A stretch of 64,000 nucleotides of DNA from Toxotes chatareus (Eukaryota; Chordata; Actinopteri; Toxotidae). The first letter of the stretch is position 1. The number at the start of each line of letters is the position of its first letter. Position numbers and translations under genes: made by a program. This document shows, piece by piece, positions 12,800 through 25,019 of this stretch. The notes under the pieces were generated by a model, which worked only from the letters and a program-made list of their open reading frames with translations, ran no database searches and was not told the origin of the DNA. Location: assembly GCA_016801885.1 (NCBI GenBank), contig CM028884.1:1984001-2048000 (forward strand), written 5' to 3'.

Positions 12800-14299
12800 T
12801 TTTGTCTAGAACTGTTCAAGTTCTTCTTCGGTCATCTTCTGCGCTACGCCTGTAGAATATCCACCAATCCTCCAGTTCAAATCACAGAAAACATTATGTG
12901 TAACTGTGCTTCAGGATGACACAGAGAAGTGTTTTCTGATGTGATGCCCTCATCAGCATGATGATGTCTTTCATCAGTCACTTCGAAATCAGCCTACAAG
13001 TCACTGCTGAGACTGTGAGATCGTGAAATAAATAAGCATATGAATAAACTGTGTGAAATATGTAAACGAAGAAACAACTTGTGAAATAACTGAAGAAATT
13101 ATGAAAGATAAACTCATTATAAGCTACAAAATATATTTCAACATTCATTTTAATAAGTGAATCTTACTTTACTTTGTCATTAGATTTAGAAATGTTTCAG
13201 ACCCATTTTTCAATAAATAAACCACCTGTCGACAAATGTAGCTGCAGTCCGTTGAAGAGAGTCATTAGTGTTGCCCTGTGAGCTCGAGACATGTATAGCT
13301 GAAATCACAGACAGCCACTGTCTTTAAGTTTTGTGCGATGGCCTGTGTGTATACAGACCAGTTGGTTTGCTGCCTCTCAGGACAAAACCATACTGCAAAC
13401 TGTGCATATATTCAGACCAATGCTGCAACATGCTCACAACCTCACTGTAGTTACCTGTGTGTTTGTAGGCGTAGATCCAGTGTCTTCTCCTTACATCCAA
13501 TAACAGAGGGGCGTTGTGGATACCTGAGCTACAAAGGAAGTAGGAATCCATGAACAAGTTCTGCAGCAGAACATCAGATCAGTCTCAGAGGCAGCTGAAA
13601 GAAACAAAACATTCAGGATGGAGGTTGCCCACTTGAGAACCCCCACCTGTTAACCACGTGCCACCCCCAACAACAAGGCCAATCTCATGTAAGCACTCAC
13701 CACCTTTTGGGATAGTTTAACATCACATCCAGTTTTTTTGATCCTGTAAACCTGTCTGTGATCTGATTCCAGATCACTCCATGAAGCTACTGAGTGCTTG
13801 GACTCATCATTCACCAGATCCATACCCTCAGTGCTCTCCCCCTATGGGGTGGTGTTGGGTGCAGAGGAACAGAACAGGAAGCTGAGGTGCTAAAGAGCTG
13901 CAGTCACCTTATCAGGCAGTTTGTGCTCATAGCATGTACCTCCAGCCAACCTCAAACCATATCTGATATACAGAGGAGAGCTGAGGCTCTGAGAGGACAC
14001 AGGATTCCAGAGTTAGTTTTTAATGACGCTACTTCAGCATCTGAGTGTAAGAGAGAGGACAGAAACTGCAGCAGAAGCCAAGTCTTCATTAGCCTCCTAC
14101 ATCCCTGTGTTTCTTCAGCTCAGCTCACACCGGTGTTTGTTGGTGAACAGACTTCCACTGATTCATAATTTTGTCATGTCTTCCAGGCTCTTGTGCTTCC
14201 GTGTATCCCCTACACTGAACAGACATGGGCTGCAGTATCTCCACATTATGTGGGAGCCTTGCTCCTAGTTCATTTGTTAAGGCGATGGTGTAGCACACA

Positions 14300-14329
14300 C
14301 TCCTCCTCCTCCTCCTCCTCCTCCTCCTC
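14300..14329. repeat. (CTC)n microsatellite
   Basis: About ten CTC/TCC units; gives a poly-Ser stretch in a spurious frame. Confidence 0.92.
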
Positions 14330-14469
14330 AGGAGCGAGGCTCAGCTGTGCTGCCTCAGACTCAAATGTAAAGCCAAAGTGTGGTTTTGGAGAGATGTGTC
14401 CATCCATCGGCTCTTTGAGCACATCGATTTTTGTCAATGGGTTAAATACTCTGCCGCAGACAGACTTTA

Positions 14470-15341
14470 CAGTGCATTCAGAAAGTGTTTACTTTTTTCA
14501 CATGTTGTTATGTTGCTAACATGTTGTTATGTTGTTGGTCATTGTCCCTCTCATCAGTGTACACTCGCACACAACAACAAAGAAAAACATTTTTGGAATT
14601 TTGTGGATTTCTCAAAGAGGAAAAAGTGAAATATCACACTGACATAAGTATTCAGACCCTTTACTCAGTGCTTTGTTGAAGCACCTTTGGCAGCGACTGC
14701 AGCCTCGAGTCTTCTTGGGTGTGAAGCGACAAGCTTTGCTCATGTGGATTGGGGGATTTTCATCCATTTGTCTCTGCAGATCCTCTCAGCTCTGTCAGGT
14801 TGGATGGGGACTGTTGGTGGACAGACATTTTCAGGTCTCTCCAGAGATGATCGGTTGGATTCAAATCAGGTCTCTGTCAGAGCTACTCAGAGACATTCCC
14901 AGAGTTCTCCCTATGTACACCTGTGTTGTCTTGGCTGCGTGTGTATGATCATTGTCCTGTTGGAAGGTGAACCTTGGGTCCAGGTCTTAGTGCTCTGGAC
15001 CAGGTTTTTATTAAAGAAATCTCTGTATTTTTGTTCAGTTCAGCTTTCTCCCAACACTGACCAGTCTTCCTGTCACTGATGCCGAAAAACACCCCCACAG
15101 CATGATGCCGCCTCCACCATGCCTCACTGTTGGGATGGTGTTGTACAAGTAATGAGCAGCGCCTGGTTTGACACTTAGAATTGAGTGCTGCCATGAGGCC
15201 TTATGTGTTCCTTTCCAAATCACGTCCAATCAGTTGAATTTAGCACAGGTGGAATCCAGGCAAGGTGTAGAATCATCTCAGAGATGATTAAGAGAAAGAG
15301 ACTTCAAATGAGTGAGGTACAGGAGGTTCTGTGGGTCACTG
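14470..15341 (-). mobile_element. Internally deleted Tc1-like transposon (872 bp) with TA target-site duplication
   Basis: The left end begins CAGTGCATTCAGAAAG after TA (14468-14469); the right end finishes CACTG followed by TA (15342-15343), the TA duplication expected of Tc1/mariner insertion. Read on the minus strand, the right end has the known fish Tc1 5' region (CACCTGTGCTAAATTCAACTG type sequence near 15.23-15.25 kb). The left two-thirds codes the C-terminal transposase: RRLEAAVAAKGASTK and a stop at 14667-14665, and the HGGGG.MLWGCFSA motif near 15.1 kb. The N-terminal helix-turn-helix half is missing and the remaining frame is shifted, so it cannot make transposase. Full-length relatives are about 1.6 kb. 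Confidence 0.88.
14665..15185 (-). pseudogene. Tc1 transposase C-terminal remnant, frameshifted
   Basis: Minus-strand frames within the Tc1 element contain AKLVASHPRRLEAAVAAKGA at the C-terminus and HGGGGIMLWGCFSASVTGRLV near 15.1 kb. They lie in different frames and lack the DNA-binding N-terminus. The family is the DD34E Tc1 group, which cuts and pastes at TA sites. It is dead by deletion and indels. Confidence 0.8.
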
Positions 15342-15343
15342 TA

Positions 15344-18300
15344 CATGGAACATAGAACATCTGCCATGGAGCTTTGGTCAGGCTCTATGGAAAGTCAGTG
15401 TGCGGCACAGACCTCAGATATCAGTCTGTGCTTTGGTGAAATAAAGGGAGTCCACATTACATAGAAGTGTGTTTTGGAGGCAGAGCTCACAGCTGTAGTG
15501 AGGGTGACACACACACACACAGCGGATGGAGACCAGATGTTTTAAGTCACTCTCCTCCCTCAGAATTTTGTGCACATCATTGTACAGTCCTGTCATTAAT
15601 ATTGTCTGTGCCAGGGCCAAGCAAGTTTCCCCCCCTTTGAGGCCACACTCCCCAAGAAAAGCTCTGACTACTGATCCATTATCCCTTCCCTGCAGCTCAA
15701 CAAGGCCTAAGTGGCCACCACATTTCCCCTGTCCTCACTGAAACACGGAATTACAAGTCCAAGGTATTTTGAGACACTTTGGTACTTTCATTAAGAAGGA
15801 GGCTGCACCAGTCTTTTAAGAAATTATAGTGCTAATGCACCGTTGGTTGCTCCAGTAAACCTAAATTTTTGGCTGATCTGGAATCAGGAAAAGCAGCCTT
15901 ACACACAGGTCACACAGGAGAATGGAACAATGCTCTGCAGGAGCCGTTGTTGCCTCTTTCTGTTTCAGAGACTTTGAATATTATCTTGAATTTTTTTTTT
16001 TCTGGCCTTCTCTATTATATCTGCCTCATGTCTTGGCCTCAGCTGGTAGGTAGGTTTGCATTAGAAAGCAACCAGTCAATCCTGCATCAAAAAAAAACAA
16101 AAAACAAAAACTGTTTAGTGTTTGTACCATGCAGTTGTCAGGGTCGGCTCAGCAAAATGTACTGTGGAAAACAAGCACATCACTGAGGAAGATGAGGGGA
16201 GGTCTCACCTTGAACAGCTTGTGTCCTCCTGCCACCTGCCTGCTGTCAGTGAAGTGGAGGTGTCTTTTGATGCTTTCCTCAGTAACACTGATGGCTCGAG
16301 TGATCTGCTCTGTAAAGATTAGTTTGCCTGATGACATCTTTTGTTACTTCTCTGTGGAAGAGGCGGCAAAAGTCATTTATGAGTTCTGATGTGTATGAAG
16401 TAAGTTTACAAAAAAACCATTTCATTTTCAATTTAGCCATGTTGTTGGAATAGACACACCTTATTTAAAAAACCTGCACAGGACAGACACTACACATGTG
16501 TTGCCTGTCACAAGATGACAAACCTTTGTAAAAACACTTGTGACAATTTTAAAGTGCAACTCTATTTTCTCAGTCTATAATTTCACAGAAACCATGAGGA
16601 TAAACTGTGATCTTCATGAAGAATTCCTCACACAGTTAAAACAAAAAAAGAATTAGGCTTCACACAATGGCCCACACACTGGAAAACACGCAATGTGGAC
16701 ACATAAACTGGAGTACACAGTAAAAAGAGCTCTGCACAAGCTGTGATTATCTGAGCCAGGCTAATGTTGGTGGGTTTTAGCCTCAGTGTTCCTGTGTGTT
16801 CTCTATAAAACACACAGATAGAACACACTTAAGAACAAGTTTTGTATGAAATATTTTTTGTAAACAAAAATAAGTGTACTTGTTTGCAAGCAACAAGAAA
16901 CTAAAGAATAATGTTATCAATATGACCCTGTGAGAACTCTAATGTGTTCCATTAACAGTACACTACAGTGACTGACTGCTCCCTCTTGGAGTTGGAGAGA
17001 CACATGTATCAGTATCAGTGATTCAGGAACAACCATGGTTTTATTTTAATATAATATTCGTTTTATTGTCCACTCCAATCTCAAGTCTGTACCTATAACA
17101 TACCTATTGGGCCAAGCTGCTGTGCTGTGCTGCTGATCAAATCATTAGGTATTTTACAACCACAACACTGAATCACAGAATACATACAACTACAGCTAAT
17201 TGGCTATGTTGGCATTTAAAATCACTGATCACTGAGAAAATTTGAGGCAACTAATTGTCTTATTAACTGGCACGACAAATCTAAATCCATTTACTGATAG
17301 AATGTGGCTATTCACTATGCTTGTAAAAATGTCTGCAACTCACCTCTAAACTATATCAGAAGTGTGACTGTGGTGCCAAATTGGACCCATGGCACAATCG
17401 GACATGACAGAGCCAGATCTATAGGACATTCAGGGGCAAACCAACACTTTACCTTAATGTGTCTATTTGGACATTACGTTCATGCTAACCCTGGTCCATC
17501 TGCACTGCTGCAGATGAGCTTAAATTACAATGAATGCCATAATTGTGGAAAGAGAGGACACGTGGTCTGGAAAACTCTTTTACAAGAGTCAAATGGCCAA
17601 AGAAAAACAAGCCTGTTCTTGTCTCACTAAACAAAACAGCAGAGTGTATATAAATACAGGACGTAGATAGGTCAGTCGAGCTGACTCGAAGGTTGGACCC
17701 ACATGTAGCTTTGTGATGCTAAACTAATAATCGAAACTAATAATAATCAAAATCTAATTAAAACTAATAATCGTTTTTTTCACTATTCAGATTAGCACTT
17801 AACTGCTTCTGATTATTAGGTTCAGGTTAAAAAAAGCACCTGAGGTTTGCATTCCCTCACCACACTGGGCTCTTTTGTAAAGTTGTCTTGCATAACTGCT
17901 GCAGTGGGGTGGTCTGTACAATGTTACGCTAACCTTCAGGCATACTGGCCAAAACAGCAACACCCATCATTCCTTTCCTCAGCACTGGGACACTGCAGCT
18001 TCCTCACTGAGTTACTCTCACCTGTGGCAGTGCTTCCAACGCACAGTGTAACAAAGCACAACTGAACAGATTAATTGTATGATACAACAATGATGAGCCT
18101 GTGTAATTCAATAATGAATGTACGAATGAGCACCAGGATTCTTGTAGAACCTAGCATCATGTGCATAGGCTGAATACTTAGAGTTGTGAGTTCGTTATGG
18201 ATGAACGGTCATCAATGCAAAAAACACACTTACCAGATACTCCTTAATTACCTGGTCCACATCCACCACCAATTACCGAATAAGGCACGTCAACACACAC

Positions 18301-18650
18301 TCACAACTGTCAACTGATTATGGTCAACGAAAGAGGAAGTGATCACAGTTAGTTTCAGAAGGGCTGAGAGAAGAAACTGTGGTTCACATCTGGTTTGGCA
18401 AAGTGTCACTGATGAAAATGGGGGTAAAAGGGCTTGTGAAGAGTCACACAGTGAACACTACACACATTAATCTTGTGCTCCAACTGCACAGCACGAATGT
18501 GTGAACATGACCACATTAACAAGGCTGTTTCATTTCACACTGTCAACACAAAACAGAAATGAATGTAATATGTAGATACATTTAACAGTTTAGGAATCGA
18601 CAGCTGTGGCCTGCACTGCATGTTTTTATTGTGTTAGCAGTGTTTTTCTT
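15344..18650. other. Non-coding stretch between transposon remnants
   Basis: No gene. A plus frame at 17304-17630 contains CHNCGKRGHVVW, resembling an incomplete zinc knuckle, and HYVHANPGP, resembling leader motifs of some retroelements. It may be very old retroelement debris, but neither motif is complete. Confidence 0.5.
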
Positions 18651-18656
18651 TAGTAT

Positions 18657-18900
18657 TTAGACTCTGACATTCAGCTTGACTTTCAGTGTGTCTCTGACAG
18701 GTCCTCTATTGTTTTTGATGATCTCTGGGTAGTTCCTCCCTTTGCTCTCACTGATTCCACAGGATGTTGGAAACCTTCCTCTGAGTTTCTGCTCCATGTT
18801 CACATGATTCATCACATCATTCAAGCTGCCAATCTCCTGTTCTACCACATCCCAAAGGTGTTCTACTGGATTCAGGTCTGGAGACTGAGGAGGACTCTGA
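18657..18900 (-). pseudogene. Second Tc1/mariner-type transposase fragment
   Basis: Minus strand 18898-18832 reads QSPDLNPVEHLWDVVEQEI, the highly recognisable block of Tc1-family DDE transposases that carries the last catalytic acidic residue (Glu in NP.E.LW). The frame stays open leftward to about 18657 without obvious similarity, and a TAA precedes the block. No terminal repeats were found. It abuts the hAT remnant on the other strand, suggesting nested insertion. Confidence 0.72.
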
Positions 18901-18949
18901 AGTTAAACTCAAGAGACTGTTGTGTGAGAAAATACCAGAAGATCAGCAG

Positions 18950-20110
18950 TTTTCCTATGGATGTAAAAATATCTGAAGATTTTCTGGTATTTGAGTTAAC
19001 CACTGGCTCATCAGCCTCAGAGCTTGAGAGCAAAATTGTGGACTCTACAGAAAAAAGGGGATTAAATCTCTCTAAGCACCACAAACATGGTTATAATGGG
19101 GCAGTGAATATGAGTGGTGTATATTCAGGTGTACAAGCACAAATCGCAGAGAGAGAGAGAGCCCCTAGCCCTTTATGAGCATTGTTCAGCTCACATTGTT
19201 CAGTCTCTCTCTCAGCTCAATCTCTCTCAAGTCTTGTACTGAGTGACTCCGTTAAAATGTCCGAGAACTTAAGCACTTTTATGACTCTGTAGAAATACGT
19301 CAGAGGCCAGAGAAGGAACACTAAAACACCTTTGTCCTGCTCTGTGGTCCTCCTGTTATCAGGCCCCAGCTGCATTAAGGTACAGATATGGGAACGAACC
19401 AAAATGTTTGAATACTCGAACACTGTTTCCAAGTTTAAGCAAGAGAAAAGCACTGACATTCACAAAACCTCAGCTCTCCTGAAACTCGCTGTTATGGTTC
19501 TGCTGAAGTACAGAGGGAACTTTGATGGCACTTGTTACTCAGGTTAAAACAAACAGTGAAAAAAGTAAAGCAACACTTTGATGAACTGATGACAGTCGAC
19601 TGTTTCACACGAACATCTACTTTAAAGTTAAAGTTTTCTATGCCTGTCTCGACACAGCCATCACATCCAGCAAGTTCCCCAGAGGTTTACCTGCCTACAA
19701 GGAACCGTTCATACTGTGTGTCTGAAGCAGTTCACCCAAAGACACTCCAAGATGCACAGGACGTGGAGTTTCACCAAGTTGCCTGGCAACAAAATGCCTG
19801 TCTGATCAGTACAAATGTGATACTGTTCCAAGCTCCCCATTATTTCATACCAGACATGTTTCAGAGTCCAGGTCACAGCATCTATTCTGGATCTAGCTAA
19901 AATGATCATCGTTGACCATCATGCACTGCTGTATACACACAGTGAGGTTTGCACAGCCTTTATATTATTCATGACAACTCCTGTTCCTGTTGCAGCTGCT
20001 GAGTGCTCATTTTCCAGGCTAAAAATGATCAAAACCTATCTGAGCAGTGCAACCGGACAGGAAAGACTGAGTGGACTGTCCACATTCTCCACTGAAAATG
20101 ACAGACAGCT
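18950..20110 (+). pseudogene. Degraded hAT-family transposase
   Basis: The first block (about 18957-19140) reads KISEDFLVFELTTGSSASEL and then HKHGYNGAVNMSGVYSGVQA, the RNase-H-fold segment (GYDGA.NMSG..SGVQ) of ZMYM/TTF-type hAT transposases. A frameshifted PLYEHCSAH-like stretch follows near 19.17 kb. The last block (about 19925-20105) reads TTPVPVAAAECSFSRLKMIK and then TYLSSATGQERLSGLSTFS, the hAT C-terminal dimerisation domain. The blocks lie in separate frames with stops between, so the gene is broken. No BED finger or 8-bp duplication was found. Confidence 0.8.
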
Positions 20111-22159
20111 GGTGGAGGACAGTGTAAGACTTGAAGGACACCTATCATACTATAGCCATTACTTCCTTCTTGCTGATGTGTTGCAACAGTGTAGCAGCTC
20201 AGCGTTGTGTGTGTTTACATTGTGCGGTGTTCAGAAAATGTGCAGACTTGCTGCTTTGAAATGTGTTTGTTGTTGGTCTGCAGCTACATGTCTGTGTATC
20301 ATGCATCTGCTATGCTCCATCCTGTTGACTTATCAAGGTTGTTGGTTTCCGTATTTTGTTGAAGACAGTTGAATACTTGTAATTTGCAGTCTATTATGCG
20401 CACAGGCTACAAAGTGCCTCTCTACAGAAGGTGAATTGTGGTTTGGACAGAGAGCTCAGTGGCACGATCTGCATCCAGGTCCACTGTTGTGCCACTTCTG
20501 TATATGGGACTCTGTACTCTGTCCTCGTGTGTGACATTTCAGTGCATTTTAACTTAATTCAATTTACTGCTGTGGATGTGAGGTGAGCATCATTGCTGGA
20601 AAATCTAATTACTGAGAATAATACAAGCAAACCTCTAAACCTCTGTCTCCATTTACTCTCTGCACTTTTCCGTTCCTGATGCCAGCGTCACAGGGGGTGC
20701 GTTTAGCTTTTCTCTGATCATTACAAAGATCTGCTATCATCAAATTACGTAAAACTTGAAAAAAATGTTCGCTAGGGCATAAAAACAACAAAATCGTGAT
20801 CCGTTTTTAAATGAATCAAGTAATTAGTCTGGAGTTAAGAGAGAACTTTTAATTTGTCAGCTGTAGAGCTTATGCCCTCTGCCCATTTATGTGTGTGTGT
20901 GTGTGTGTGTTCAGACATTGGCTTCAGGCTCAGGTTGGCCTGTGCTGGCAAAGGGCCACAGTTTCCTCTGATTGTGTTCTGCTCAGTACTGGGTCCTATG
21001 TAGTTGAATATTTTGCTGGTCGTTGTCGAGCAAAGGTTGATCTATAGGCGGTCACCTGCAGCGTCACCAGCAGGAAGGACTCCAAAGACAGGGGGGAAAC
21101 AATTTATTTTAATAACCTGACTGCATTAAACACCTGATGGTGGGAGGACCGGGCAGCTGTGTCCGAAATGTCTGTCTCCTTGGATAAATAAAAAACAAAT
21201 GACAGCATCTTCATTGCTTTATATTTCCTCCACAACAAGACGCTAAGAGCAACAGAGTGCATGTCCAGGAGCATCAGATCAGAAAATGATGTGAGAGTAT
21301 GTGTCGTTATTAGCAGAGACATATGATTTGCTGGTAAGAATCATTCATTAATCTTTATTCTGTCTCACTGAAAAAAAAAAAAAAAATACAATTTGCATAA
21401 TCCAAATTGAGTGTATTTTTCTGTAATCACATCAGGGGTTTTGTGTTTGATCTCATAGAGAGCTTTCAAAGAATAATGTCACCAGTATACTGGTATATTA
21501 CCAGGGACCATGCAAGGCAACAAATCATTCTTGGCAACAAGATTGTAGTACACATCTGGATTGCCACGGCCACATCCTCTTCCATGCATCTCCTCCCACT
21601 GGTGAAATGAAAATTGCCAGTTGGCGGGTGTGGAGCTGCTTTCTACACCATGTGCTGACACGAGAATAGAACCCTCTGAGTTGCAGTGGGCAGTGCCAGC
21701 AGTTTTTTTTTTTTTGTTTTTTTTGGAGTCAGTTCACAATGCAGAGCATTTTACTGTGGATGCAGTGTTTGAATGTAACATGAGGAAACCAAATCAAACC
21801 TGATGAGTGGGAGGTCACAACAAAGCAACATAAAAGCAACATCCAAGGGTTAGGATGAAGTTAAGGTTCCATTAAAACTACTTTTAAAAGCTGAGAGGTG
21901 CATAACTGGAAGGATTCACTCCAACTACAGTCTCCATTACGGTCTTTTTTAATAAAAAAAGAAATTACAGCAGGCTACAACATATAATTTGACAGTGATA
22001 CACAGTTAACATCTCCTGGCTTCATTATAGGACGCTCGCTCATCACGCTCGCTGACACTCGAGCACTCAAACACACAGGTCGTGTGGTTGATTGAGAGTC
22101 TCCGTGACAACTGTGTCTCTCTGCAGAGGTCCCAGATGAATGGGTGCTCCTCGGCCCCT

Positions 22160-22400
22160 GCTCCTCTGTGCCAAAGACACTGTTCATTAATTAAGGGCAG
22201 GAATTATCAGCCCCGGTTTGGCAGTTTACCAAATAAAGCTGGTCACAGTGGCATGCTCAAGTTAATGAAGTGGTAGAAATGCCACGCATGCCAAACTGAT
22301 TTGCATGAAATTGGACTTCCTCTGCCACTGGCACTTTTCCTCTATCATCATGCTACAGTGAAATCAAACGGGCTGTGTGGATGGATGGATCCGCTCATTT
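22160..22400. promoter_or_regulatory. Candidate conserved non-coding element
   Basis: Contains GTTCATTAATTAAGGGCAG (paired homeodomain cores), TTTACCAAATAAAGC and CTGATTTGCATGAAATTGG (octamer ATTTGCAT). No repeats and no coding frame of note. Confidence 0.35.
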
Positions 22401-23304
22401 CCAACCATCCTGCTGTCGTCCATTTGTCTTTCTTTATGGCCTATAAACAATCTGGTTTCGTAGAGAGCTGGTTCTGCAGTGAGGTCAGACCAATATATTG
22501 CACCAATATTGACTTATTATATGAGATCAGCCATTTCTCATACAATCATCACTGTGAAACTAACGCCAATTTCTATGGAAGCCAAAATTCACCTACTAAT
22601 GTTTAGCCTTGTTATCTCAAGAGCACGACTCGATTATCTTGTTATCTGGGATATTAAAGTCCAACTAAATTAAATTATTATTATTTTTTGCCTGCGACAG
22701 CGTACGTATCTGTTCTATAGATCACTTGTCTTTTGTTCACCTTTGAGAAAAAATGACAGTAAAAGAGAGAAACTTTTTTTTTTTTTTTTTTTGCTTCCAT
22801 GACATTGCCCTTAAGTTTCACAGTCATTTCCCAGAACACCATCAGGTATCCATCTACATAGATGGAGATCATATTTTGACTCAGTCGATCAAATTGCACA
22901 TGAAGCTGTGAAATCAAGAATCATTGGAGTCTCTGTTAAACCCGCTGGCGTCTTATAGATACGTTCAAGGTTCCCTTTGCCGTCTTTATACCGACACACA
23001 GAGTTTTCATTTGACTCCAGTGACAGTATGAGACACGTCCAGAGTAACTGGGAGTTATTTTATCTGATTCTAAATTCTACATTCAAGATATGATACTGGA
23101 TACTACACGTGCCAGTGTTACCATGGTAAACAAGATAGATTTAAAGTAAACATTCATCCTTTTGCCCAATTGTTGTTGTTAACTGTTGGCTAACGTTAGT
23201 ACATTTTTGAGCTGCTTTGTGGGTGGTTGCAAAAACACACCCACCCTGACAGTCACCATCTCAGCATGGACTAAAGAGGCAGCAGCCAGGTGAAGCTCAA
23301 AGTA

Positions 23305-23480
23305 TCAGTGCCATCCATAAATATCTGGACAGTCTCATTTTTACTTCATCCACAGCAAACTGGACTTGAAATCAAACAATGAGATTAAAGTGTTGAGTCT
23401 GAACTTAATCAATTTAAGTATAAATTCATTTGTTTTTTCTCAATTCCTTCAAATTAAAGGACAGAATATGTTTGTCCAGA
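23305..23480. repeat. Probable degenerate Tc1-like or MITE fragment
   Basis: CCATCCATAAATATCTGGACAG and the following AAACTGGACTTGAAATCAAACAATGA resemble the ends of a fish DNA-transposon family that reads CATAAATATTTGGACAG followed by TTGAAATGAAACAATCAAGA. Recognition is from memory; the class is uncertain. Confidence 0.4.
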
Positions 23481-24795
23481 ACAACACATTGTTTTTTCAT
23501 TTCACTCCTCAATCAACAGAGCCAAAAAAAAAAAAAAAAAAAAACGTCTACCATGTTAAAGTCCAAGTTTTTGTGAGCCAGTTGTCCACACCACCCACCT
23601 GCCTCTGCAGAATATTTGGTGTCCACCTTTGCTTCCAACAGACAGACACTAGAGGGCTTTGTTGGAGAGTGCTTTGCTGGAAATGTTGTTCTGGGGAATG
23701 TGTTGTCGATTTTCTCAGGAGGACGGTCTGTATCTTGAGATTACAACTTGAAAAATGATTAGCAACCTCAGCCTCTCAGAGTTCAGACTCAGAGCTGAAT
23801 GTTCAGTATGCTTGTAAAATCCTCCCCCCCCCCCCAAAAAAACCCAACTTTTAACCATAACAGAAATGTTTCAGCTAAAGGACAAACACTTCCCATCTTG
23901 GCTTCTTCTTCATGCTGGTTTACCACACAGTCATTATATAACCTGACACTTCACTTACTCTGCTAAAAAAACCTCGTGCCAGTGCTGTTCACAGTTCCCT
24001 CCAGCAGCCCAACCTCACCCACCCAGGGTGAAGTTTCATGGCATTGCTGTCTTTTTTAAGAATTAATTGAGGGTGTCATATTTCCATACTGTAAATCCTT
24101 CTTTGACAAATGTGTTTTTATTGACAAAAAAAAAAAAAAAATCAACCTTGACAGTTCTCATTTGGGTCATGAGTCAAAGAGAGTTCAAGAAGCTCATTCA
24201 GTGTGTGTCTGACTCATGATGCTGCCATGAATCACGTGTGAGACAGACAGTGAAGCCTCGAAAGCTCAGTGCAGTATCAAAGCTACAATATTGTTCTAGA
24301 TCCAGTAACTAAGAGGTGAGTTTTACATCCCCTGGGTGGGAGAGAGAGAAGGAACCGTTGTAAGTGTGAATGTGTGACTGTGTGACTGTAACAGGATGTG
24401 AGAACTTTTCATGTTGTCTCTCATAATATTTTGCTCAGAATGTTTGTTTTCTGTGACAGGATGGAGAGGGAGGTGTGTGCATGGAAGAGATACTGTGAAT
24501 GTGTGTGTGTGTGGTGTGCATGTGTGTATCTATGTTACAGTTCTTTGCTTTTATTACTAACCTACATATCCACTTTTCTGTGATGGGTCATTTCTGACCG
24601 GTAGATTCAGCATCTTATGTTTGCAAAGGTTGTTGTTTTTTTCTGTAATCGTTTCTCCTGTTTGTCATACATGTCAGTCAAGTCTTCCAGGAGGAAGCAT
24701 CGAGCATTTTCAAACAGCACGTCGCCTGTAGCAGAGCTCGGAGAGCAGATTACAGTCAGCAACAGCTGGAGCAGATGGAAAGAAACCCAGAGAGG

Positions 24796-24796
24796 A

Positions 24797-24830
<34 letters not shown>
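24796..24830. repeat. (CTG)n trinucleotide repeat
   Basis: About eleven CTG/TTG units; gives poly-Ala in spurious frames on both strands. No gene recognised around it. Confidence 0.9.
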
Positions 24831-24831
<1 letters not shown>

Positions 24832-24955
24832 GAACACACACTCACTCCCACATTCAGCTCCCACACACACACTCCAGGAGAGGTTTGTTGTTCCACAGAT
24901 CAACTTTCTCCAACAAGTCCTTGACTACATGCTGCCATCCACTCACATTTTCTCA

Positions 24956-24959
<4 letters not shown>

Positions 24960-25014
<55 letters not shown>
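24960..25014. repeat. (CA)n microsatellite
   Basis: Uninterrupted CA run of about 27 units. Confidence 0.95.

Positions 25015-25019
<5 letters not shown>

Larger units (their letters stand above)
12500..14467. other. Non-coding stretch
   Basis: AT-rich, with TTG and CTC microsatellites. No gene or further repeat recognised. Confidence 0.7.

Noticed and set aside
17304..17630. Plus frame with CHNCGKRGHVVW and HYVHANPGP, suggesting a zinc knuckle and a retroelement leader.
   Set aside because: The knuckle lacks its last Cys and the leader lacks key residues; no reverse transcriptase or other domain follows. Noted only as possible old debris.
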